This document shows positions 9,204 through 16,707 of a DNA stretch of 57,856 nucleotides, piece by piece. Origin of the DNA: Dehalococcoidales bacterium (GTDB lineage Bacteria; Chloroflexota; Dehalococcoidia; Dehalococcoidales; UBA1222); contig JAEESL010000004.1 in the NCBI GenBank assembly GCA_016286345.1, positions 1 to 57,856 of the forward strand, written 5' to 3'. Position numbers and translations under genes: made by a program. The notes under the pieces were generated by a model. It was not told the origin of the DNA, ran no database searches, and worked only from the letters and a program-made list of their open reading frames with translations. Numbering within the stretch: the stretch's first letter is position 1; each line of letters opens with the position of its first letter.

Positions 9204-9830
9204 TTGATGTTATTACCTAATGATGTAAAAATACCGGCTATTCTCATGGCTGCCGGAATGAGTACCAGAATGGGAAGAAACAAACTGCTTCTTCCTTTTA
9301 ATGGACATACAGTTATTGCTGAGACTTGCGATAGGCTTCTGGCATCTCATGTAAGTGAAGTCATTGTCGTTCTGGGCAATGATCACGATAAGGTACTGAA
9401 CCAGGTCGCAGATAAAGGTGTCCAAATGGTCCTTAATCCTAATTTTGCGCGGGGTATGATGACTTCGCTGCAGACCGGTATCAGTTATCTTCCTGAGAAT
9501 ACCAGGTTCTTTATGGTTGCTTTGGGAGATCAGCCTCTTGTTTCTGTTGGAACTTATAATGCACTCATTGGTGCTACTGCCTATACCAGCAGGAAGATAT
9601 TTGTCCCTGTGTATGGAAGACAGCGTGGTAATCCTATTATTCTGTCTGCTGATTATATCCAGGAAATAATGGGTATGGATGGCGATATCGGAGGCCGTGA
9701 GATCCTGAGACGGTATCCCGGAGATATACAGGAAGTTGCAACCACTAATGAAGGTGTAATCATTAATATGAATACACCTGAAGAATATGCCCGCCGAAAA
9801 GCCGAATTTGATAAAAAGATGGGTTTATGA
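9204..9830 (+). CDS. MobA/MocA-like nucleotidyltransferase family protein
   Basis: IPAILMAAGMSTRMGRNKLLLPFNG and LGDQPLVS motifs. Confidence 0.85.
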   Translation: MMLLPNDVKIPAILMAAGMSTRMGRNKLLLPFNGHTVIAETCDRLLASHVSEVIVVLGNDHDKVLNQVADKGVQMVLNPNFARGMMTSLQTGISYLPENTRFFMVALGDQPLVSVGTYNALIGATAYTSRKIFVPVYGRQRGNPIILSADYIQEIMGMDGDIGGREILRRYPGDIQEVATTNEGVIINMNTPEEYARRKAEFDKKMGL

Positions 9831-10858
9831 CGAATATTTCTGATTATAGTCCGGAACAGCTAACCGAATATTTCAAATCAAAGAAAATACCTTCATTCAG
9901 AACCAAACAGCTTTTGGAATGGGTCTACAGAAAACCCGTGTTCAAGTTTGATGAAATGACTGATCTTCCCAAGACTCTTCGTGACGATCTGGCTGCGGAT
10001 TTCAGTCTTTATTCGGTCAGGGAACTTATCAGAAAAGTCAGTATTGACGGAACCAATAAAGCATTATTTGAACTGGGTGACGGGGAATCGGTTGAGACTG
10101 CCTTGATCCCGTCAGGTGATGGTTTCAACTATACGATATGTGTTTCATGTCAGGTGGGCTGCCCTATGGGCTGTGCATTCTGCTCAACCGGACATCAGGG
10201 CTTTCAGCGTAATCTCAGTGTCAGCGAAATTGTTGACCAGGTAAGATACTTTAATGCGTTGCTTGGATCCAATGGAAGAATAAGCAACGTTGTGTTCATG
10301 GGAATGGGAGAACCTTTTTCAAACTATGACAATGTCATACGTGCGGCAAATATTATGAACGCTGACTGGGGAATCAATATCGCTGCAAGATCCATAACTA
10401 TATCTACTGTGGGTGTAATCAGCGGAATACGAAACTTCATGAGGGAAGGACATCAGTTCGGTTTGGCAGTATCGCTTCATGCCCCCAGTGATCAGATCAG
10501 AAACCGTTTGCTTCCTTATAATAAATCAACGGGTGTGGACAAACTGCTCAAAGCCTGCCGTGATTATGTGAGCATCACAAACAGAAGGATCACTTTTGAA
10601 TACTGTCTGTTCAAAGGAATTAATGATACCCGTGAAGTGGCGGATGAACTAATAGATAAGCTTAAAGGACTTAACTGTCACGTCAATCTTATAGCCCCGA
10701 ATGCTACATTTGATCATGGCCTTCAGCCATCTGAATCTGTGCTTGACTTTGAAAACTATCTGAAGGATAACCATATCAATGTGACGCTGCGCAAAAGCAT
10801 GGGCAGTGATATCGATGCTGCATGCGGTCAGCTCAAGAGCAACAGCTACAGAACGTAG
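9827..10858 (+). CDS. rlmN: 23S rRNA (adenine2503-C2)-methyltransferase RlmN
   Basis: CPMGCAFCSTGHQGFQRNLS radical SAM motif, GMGEPFSNYDNV, FEYCLFKGIND. Confidence 0.96.
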   Translation: MTNISDYSPEQLTEYFKSKKIPSFRTKQLLEWVYRKPVFKFDEMTDLPKTLRDDLAADFSLYSVRELIRKVSIDGTNKALFELGDGESVETALIPSGDGFNYTICVSCQVGCPMGCAFCSTGHQGFQRNLSVSEIVDQVRYFNALLGSNGRISNVVFMGMGEPFSNYDNVIRAANIMNADWGINIAARSITISTVGVISGIRNFMREGHQFGLAVSLHAPSDQIRNRLLPYNKSTGVDKLLKACRDYVSITNRRITFEYCLFKGINDTREVADELIDKLKGLNCHVNLIAPNATFDHGLQPSESVLDFENYLKDNHINVTLRKSMGSDIDAACGQLKSNSYRT

Positions 10859-11802
10859 GTTACAAACAGAAACGCAATGAATGTTGTGGCAGCCAGCGGC
10901 GGCAGTGCCGGCATAGGCTTTCCATGAAGGATCTTTTCCTGGATGAAATAGACCAGAACAAGTCCGACAACAGAAGATAATCCGATAATAACTGATGCAA
11001 TAAGCTGGTGTCTGAAATAACAGGCTGCACTGAGGATGAGAGGAAATGCGATATCTCCGCCTCCAAGTATCGAATAATCTTTATCTTCCGGTTTCTGTTC
11101 TGCAATGACTTTGATATTGGGAGTATTGAGATTATCTTTTAATTCATCCGGTGTTGCAGGAAGAACGAAAGCAGGCAGACTGTTCACGTTGGACATTTTA
11201 TCGACCATCCAGAGCATAAGTCCTTTTTTGACAGCGATCTAGTCATAAACTGCCATAAGAATGAGCAGGATCATTGCTGTCCACGGACTGATGAATCTGC
11301 CGAAAATACTTGCAATGCTTACCATTGATGTGATCATGAGAGTATCATGAAGCCAAATCTTGGGTCTGATGAACCAGCATACTGCAAGGACAACTGCCAA
11401 TCCTATGGCCACCCAGATATTTATCCATATTCCGAGAAGAACTATTACGCCCCATGCAAACAGTATCGTAAACAAACATTTGAACACTACAGACAGGGCT
11501 TTAAGCGGAATGACTGCAAATACTATCGCAATAATAGCTATTACCACAGCAAAATAGATAACTATCACACCTATCGAAGAAGTCGGATCCGGTGCAGGTT
11601 CGATTATTTCTCCGGTATCAGGATCTGTAACCGGAGTCGGCCAGATAACGATATCTGTGTCAGGCTGTGTCGGAACATAAATCTGGTGATCGTCCAGAAA
11701 CGGCTGCTGGTGCCAGACCGACACAATCGTAAGCGCCTGGGCAATGATCAGAATTATTATGCTCCAGTACAGGGGCTTGATAAACCATTTTTTCTTAGTC
11801 AT
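10846..11802 (-). pseudogene. presenilin-like (A22/GxGD) intramembrane aspartyl protease gene with one in-frame TAG at 11239-11241 (pseudogene, split gene or readthrough)
   Basis: ORFs 11239-11802 and 10846-11217 are in the same frame separated by TAG + 7 sense codons; first ends ...LILMAVYD (YD motif), second carries LGGGDIAFPL (GxGD) and PALPPL (PAL) motifs. Confidence 0.85.
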
Positions 11803-11894
11803 TTCAAAAATGATAATAGCTTTATTGATTTGAACTGTTCAACTCTGACTGTATTCTGCTATGATTAACCTATAGATGTGAAAGGGAAAATGCC

Positions 11895-12401
11895 ATGAAG
11901 TATTGTTTGAATTGTGGACAAGAGAACCATACTGACGGGTTATATTGTGAAAATTGCGGCGGTACAGCAGTTACTTCTACCGTTGATCAAGTTAACACTT
12001 TTGACGAAGCAGTTCCCGAAGATGAAAAGGAAGATGTCATTGTTTTTGACGATGACAAAGAAGCAACAGCTGTTTCCTACAGTCCTGTTCCTGAAACACC
12101 GGTTGCTGAAACCCAATACGCTGCTGCTCCTGCAGAACCTGTATCAGGAAAGGTATTTGTACCTGCTGAAGATAAGCATTCACCTTGGTTTGGATTATTG
12201 TCTTTCTTCTATCCGATAGTGGGTTTCGCACTTTATTTTTCATATAAAAAGAATTACCCGATCAAAGCAGGACGAATATGTCTCTGGGCCTGGGTCGGGC
12301 TTGCTGCCAGAGTTATTTTCAATCTGTTGACAGATGCTTTTTTAATTGCAATGATTCTTTTTGCGATTAACTGGGGGTATGAGTTTATTAATGTATTCTA
12401 A
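11895..12401 (+). CDS. zinc-ribbon membrane protein
   Basis: N-terminal CLNCG...CENCG ribbon, acidic linker, C-terminal TM segments. Confidence 0.75.
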   Translation: MKYCLNCGQENHTDGLYCENCGGTAVTSTVDQVNTFDEAVPEDEKEDVIVFDDDKEATAVSYSPVPETPVAETQYAAAPAEPVSGKVFVPAEDKHSPWFGLLSFFYPIVGFALYFSYKKNYPIKAGRICLWAWVGLAARVIFNLLTDAFLIAMILFAINWGYEFINVF

Positions 12402-12403
12402 AA

Positions 12404-13045
12404 TCAGCAGATACTGTTGATGTATTCTGTGACGGTTTCCAAACCTGCCATTTTCGTGTATGGCAGGTTATTTTTTATATAGACCTGTTCAAGATCATCG
12501 CATGCGAATACCTTGTCGCACATTCTGGATGCGTTGAAATCGCTTGTGCCGTCTCCAAGGTATATGATCTTATATCCCTGCTCTTTGAATCTCTGTGTAT
12601 AAGAATCTTTGAACCCGTTAAGAACTCTTTCACCGTCAGGGTTTTCATACCAGCTTTTCATTCCTGAAGGATCATAGAGCGCTTTTGCTGCCGCATATTC
12701 GATTTCACCTATTCCAAGTTTTTCGATAAATGCATCAATATACGTTACGATTCCGTTGCTTACTATGTGGAATCGTATTCCTTTTCTACGGCATGTCTCT
12801 ATCAGTTCTTTGCATCCCGGTTTAATGACCATTTGCTCATATGAATAATTTCTGAATTCCTGCTCAGATGCCGTTACATAGCCGAAGGCCTTGGAGTTGA
12901 ATTCATCAAGTCCGAGTTTTCCGTTGCAGTAATCATCGTACAGATATCTCCATTTTTTGTCGGTGAAGTAATCTAACGTGATTAGTGCCATATCTCCTTC
13001 GGTGAGAGTACCGTCAAAGTCGCTTTGTATCATCAGCTTACACAT
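12404..13045 (-). CDS. HAD-superfamily phosphatase (phosphoserine phosphatase / MtnX-like)
   Basis: SDFDGTLTEGD motif I, HIVSNG motif II, YLGDGTSDF motif IV. Confidence 0.85.
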   Translation of the reverse strand: MCKLMIQSDFDGTLTEGDMALITLDYFTDKKWRYLYDDYCNGKLGLDEFNSKAFGYVTASEQEFRNYSYEQMVIKPGCKELIETCRRKGIRFHIVSNGIVTYIDAFIEKLGIGEIEYAAAKALYDPSGMKSWYENPDGERVLNGFKDSYTQRFKEQGYKIIYLGDGTSDFNASRMCDKVFACDDLEQVYIKNNLPYTKMAGLETVTEYINSIC

Positions 13046-13050
13046 ACCTG

Positions 13051-13677
13051 TTATTTTTTCCTTTCAGAAATAAAGCCTGCGATTGCATCCAGAATTCCGC
13101 TCCACGGAAATGTGATCATAACACATCCGACACAAATCATATGGATCATAAGTATGTATTTCATTGATGAAACTTCAATTGCCTCAGGAAATCCCGGTGA
13201 CAGGTGAATGACGTGCGAGATCATTTCTCTGTATATCTCCAGGGAATAGGGCTGACTGAACTGAAGTATTGTGCCAAGAGTTATTGTTACAAATGCAAGG
13301 ATAAAGAAAGCTGTCAGTCTTTTGCTTTTCTTTTGAGTGACTGACAGGTATAGAAACAATCCGATTAATACCATCAAAAATATGCCGAGTATGCATCCGA
13401 AGATATGACCTGCTGAATTCATTGTCTCGTAGGAGATGATTTTGAGTGTAAAAGGAATATCACCGAGCATACGGGAGTGTCCGAATATCAGAACTACGGT
13501 TCCGAGCATTGCGGCAATCAGCAGAATATAGCGGGTCGTTTTTTCCAGATCCAGCTTGTAGTCAAGTGCGAAGGAAGGGGATTTCTCTTCTTGACATAAT
13601 CTCACAACGTTGTAGATAAGCCCGAAAACAAAACCGATTATTCCTGCATACAAAAGAATGCTGATAAATCTAAACAA
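13051..13677 (-). CDS. hypothetical multi-TM membrane protein
   Basis: Long hydrophobic ORF, 5-6 predicted TMs by eye, abuts HAD gene. Confidence 0.6.
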   Translation of the reverse strand: MFRFISILLYAGIIGFVFGLIYNVVRLCQEEKSPSFALDYKLDLEKTTRYILLIAAMLGTVVLIFGHSRMLGDIPFTLKIISYETMNSAGHIFGCILGIFLMVLIGLFLYLSVTQKKSKRLTAFFILAFVTITLGTILQFSQPYSLEIYREMISHVIHLSPGFPEAIEVSSMKYILMIHMICVGCVMITFPWSGILDAIAGFISERKK

Positions 13678-13810
13678 TTATCTTACCTTTCTTACCTTTT
13701 ATTATATATTAACACTTGTTTACGACTGACAAATGGATTTTTTATCTGTTCAATGCTATATTTATAAACTTGTTGTGAAACGATTATCAAATTAAATATG
13801 GAACATAAAA

Positions 13811-13839
13811 TTGCTAATCTTCTTTGGTTAGTATATAAT
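13811..13839 (+). promoter_or_regulatory. sigma-70-type promoter of rpsT
   Basis: TTGCTA - 17 nt - TATAAT upstream of rpsT. Confidence 0.7.
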
Positions 13840-13871
13840 ATCAACTTGTTCTAAATAGAAGGAGTATTGTT

Positions 13872-14138
13872 TTGGCAAATATTAAAGCATCAATGAAAGA
13901 TATTCGCGTCTCTGCTGCACGAAGAGAACGCAACAAAGCTGCAAAAAGCAACTTACAGTCAACTGTCAGAAAGACCAGAACTGCAATCAATGAAAACAAT
14001 AGTGAAGCTGCAGTTGCTTCATTAAATGCATCGATTTCAAAGCTTGACAAAGCTGTTCAGTCAGGTCTTATTCACAAGAATGCTGCAGCCCGCAAGAAGT
14101 CACGTTTAACCAAGCAAGTAAACGCTCTTTCTAAGTAA
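13872..14138 (+). CDS. rpsT: 30S ribosomal protein S20 (TTG start)
   Basis: ANIKASMKDIRVSAARRERNKAAKS...LIHKNAAARKKSRLTKQVN. Confidence 0.95.
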   Translation: MANIKASMKDIRVSAARRERNKAAKSNLQSTVRKTRTAINENNSEAAVASLNASISKLDKAVQSGLIHKNAAARKKSRLTKQVNALSK

Positions 14139-14163
14139 TTAAAAGAACAATCGTTTTGATCAT

Positions 14164-14195
14164 AAGAGGAACACATCGTGTTCCTCTTTTTTTTT
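14164..14195 (+). terminator. intrinsic terminator of rpsT
   Basis: aagaggaaca-catcg-tgttcctctt followed by T-run. Confidence 0.88.
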
Positions 14196-14492
14196 ATCCG
14201 TTTGCTTAAATCTATGTGAAAATGGAGTTAGTAATGATATACTTTTTTTCAAAGTTGCAAGTATCAATTTGAACATTAAAATGATTGGCTTTTCAGTATT
14301 GATTAACACCCGGAATAATGTTGTTAATGAATTGCATTTGGTTATAGCAGTATCGGGTGGATGTATGAAAAAGCAACTCGGAGTTCCGTTTAATGTATCC
14401 GATAATGCATGAAACGGAAAATATGACAAGGAGTTGTTCGGTACAGGTTTATCATACGGAATTATGAGTACTTAAATTTCTGTATCGTAACA

Positions 14493-14936
14493 ATGGAAGT
14501 TATGAAAATGATATACAGATATGTTGTAGATGCAGTTCTTGAAAGTGTCACGGAAATAACAGATAAGGTTGACACGATACTTGATAGCAACGGATGCCCT
14601 TTGAAGGTTAAATCGCAGATCGATGTTGCGATAGATGAGTTGCTGGGCAATATTGTCATGTATGCCTACAGCGGCGAAAAGGGTAAAGCCATCATCACTG
14701 TGGATACTTCAGTCGACAATCAGATCAAGATTGTTTTTGCCGACGCAGGTATTCCGTTTGATCCGACCGCGAAGGAAGACCCCGATATCACACTTGAAGC
14801 TGATGAGCGACAGATCGGCGGTCTTGGTATTTTTATGGTCAAGAAAATGATGGATTCAGTAGTATACGAACGCAAAGATGACAAGAACGTTCTTACTATC
14901 GTTAAAAGTTGGGAGCCGCAGTCTGATGAAAAATGA
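14493..14936 (+). CDS. RsbW-like ATP-binding (anti-sigma/serine kinase) HATPase_c_2 protein
   Basis: N-box DELLGNIVMYAY, ADAGIPFDPTA, GGLGIFMVKKMMD, YERKDDKNVLTI. Confidence 0.92.
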   Translation: MEVMKMIYRYVVDAVLESVTEITDKVDTILDSNGCPLKVKSQIDVAIDELLGNIVMYAYSGEKGKAIITVDTSVDNQIKIVFADAGIPFDPTAKEDPDITLEADERQIGGLGIFMVKKMMDSVVYERKDDKNVLTIVKSWEPQSDEK

Positions 14937-15507
14937 TTCTAAACTGTTTGAAAAGGCATTGAAATTTGCGATTAAAGCCCACAGCGGCATGGTTCGCAAG
15001 AACGGTAATTCTCCTTATGTCCTTCATCCCATGGAGGTTGCTGTGATCCTCTCCAGTATGACTGAAGACAATGAGATCCTTGCGGCAGGACTCCTTCATG
15101 ATGTCGTGGAGGACACTGAGCATACACTGGATGAAATAAGAGAATTGTTCGGTGAAAGAGTTGCTCGGCTCGTGAGTTCAGAAAACGAAAACAAGCGCCA
15201 TGGTCAGTCATCTAAAAAAACATGGAAGATCAGAAAACAGGAATCTCTGGAAGAACTGAAAAACAGCGGTGATACAGCCGTTAAGATGATATGGCTGGCA
15301 GACAAGCTTTCCAATATGCGTTCATTTTACAGGCTGTATCTGGCTGAAGGTGCAGCAATGTGGAATCACTTTAATCAGAATAATCCTGTGGAGCAGGAAT
15401 GGTATTACAGAACAATAGCAGATAATATCTCAGAATTATCCGATACCAACGCCTACAAGGAATACTTGTGGATGGTTGATCAGGTTTTTGCTGATAATAA
15501 TAAATAG
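14926..15507 (+). CDS. HD-domain phosphohydrolase, RelA/SpoT-hydrolase-like
   Basis: HSGMVRKNGNSPYVLHPMEVA, LLHDVVEDTE, WLADKLSNM; start MKNDSK overlapping the preceding stop. Confidence 0.9.
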   Translation: MKNDSKLFEKALKFAIKAHSGMVRKNGNSPYVLHPMEVAVILSSMTEDNEILAAGLLHDVVEDTEHTLDEIRELFGERVARLVSSENENKRHGQSSKKTWKIRKQESLEELKNSGDTAVKMIWLADKLSNMRSFYRLYLAEGAAMWNHFNQNNPVEQEWYYRTIADNISELSDTNAYKEYLWMVDQVFADNNK

Positions 15508-15522
15508 TGAGAGAGATTGTTT

Positions 15523-16704
15523 ATGGATAATGTAAATGAAGTTTATCAGGATGGAGCACTGACAATCGCATTAAGCGGACACGTGGACACTAATAATGCT
15601 CCTCAGGTTGAGCAGGCTGTCAATGGCATGCTGGAAGCTCATCCTAAGGACAGCGTAATTATCGATATGGAAAAGCTGGAATATATCTCCAGCGCCGGAT
15701 TACGAATAATCCTCAGAGTTAGGAAAGCACATCCTGAACTGAGAATAATCAATGTCTCATCTGAGATCTATGACATTCTTGAAATGACCGGTTTCACTGA
15801 AATGATCACGGTTGAGAAAGCATACAAGCGTGTGAGTGTAGAAGGGTGTGAAACGATCGGGGAAGGCTCAAACGGTAAAGTGTACCGACTTGATGCCGAA
15901 ACAATCATCAAAGTTTATAAAAATCCCGATTCTCTCCCCGATATCAAGCGTGAAAGAGAGCTTGCAAGAAAAGCTTTTGTTCTGGGTATTCCAACTGCAA
16001 TACCTTACGGCGTCGTCAAAGTAGGCGACAGTTACGGGTCTGTTTTTGAGCTTCTCAGCGCACAGTCTTTCTCAAAGCTTATCGTCAAGGAACCTGAAAA
16101 TGCAGACAAATATATCGGCATATATGTCGATCTTCTCAAGAAAATCCATGGTACGGAATTGAAAAAGGGTGAGATGCCTGATATGAAGGAAGTTACCGTC
16201 GGACGAACAGAGTTTCTGAAGGATTATCTTCCTTCAGAAACATATGAAAAACTGCACAGTCTGATTTCTGATGTTCCTGATAATAATCATATGCTTCATG
16301 GGGATTATCATACTAACAATGTAATGCTCCAGAACGGAGAGGTCCTGCTTATCGATATGGATACTCTCTGCCTGGGAGATCCTATATTTGAATTTGCCTC
16401 AATCTATCTGGGATACCTAGGATTCAGCGAGATCGATCACAATGTGACCATGTCTTTCCTTGGCCTCCCGTATGAGACATGCAGATATATCTGGGATGAA
16501 ACACTGAGGCTTTATTTCGGCACTGAAGACAAGGATCTTCTTGCTTCTATCGAGAAAAAAGCCATTATCGTTGGTCAGCTCAGATTACTTAGAAGAACTA
16601 TCAAGCGTTTGGGAAATACAGAAGAAGGTAAAAGACAGATCGAATTATCCCGCAAACACCTGATTGAACTGGTTCCTCAGGTCGATTCCCTGTCTCTGGC
16701 ATAA
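15523..16704 (+). CDS. STAS domain fused to aminoglycoside-phosphotransferase-like (TIGR02172-type) kinase
   Basis: N-term VIIDMEKLEYISSAGLRIILRV STAS; C-term LHGDYHTNNVMLQNGEVLLIDMDTLCLGDP APH catalytic loop. Confidence 0.9.
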   Translation: MDNVNEVYQDGALTIALSGHVDTNNAPQVEQAVNGMLEAHPKDSVIIDMEKLEYISSAGLRIILRVRKAHPELRIINVSSEIYDILEMTGFTEMITVEKAYKRVSVEGCETIGEGSNGKVYRLDAETIIKVYKNPDSLPDIKRERELARKAFVLGIPTAIPYGVVKVGDSYGSVFELLSAQSFSKLIVKEPENADKYIGIYVDLLKKIHGTELKKGEMPDMKEVTVGRTEFLKDYLPSETYEKLHSLISDVPDNNHMLHGDYHTNNVMLQNGEVLLIDMDTLCLGDPIFEFASIYLGYLGFSEIDHNVTMSFLGLPYETCRYIWDETLRLYFGTEDKDLLASIEKKAIIVGQLRLLRRTIKRLGNTEEGKRQIELSRKHLIELVPQVDSLSLA

Positions 16705-16707
16705 CAG

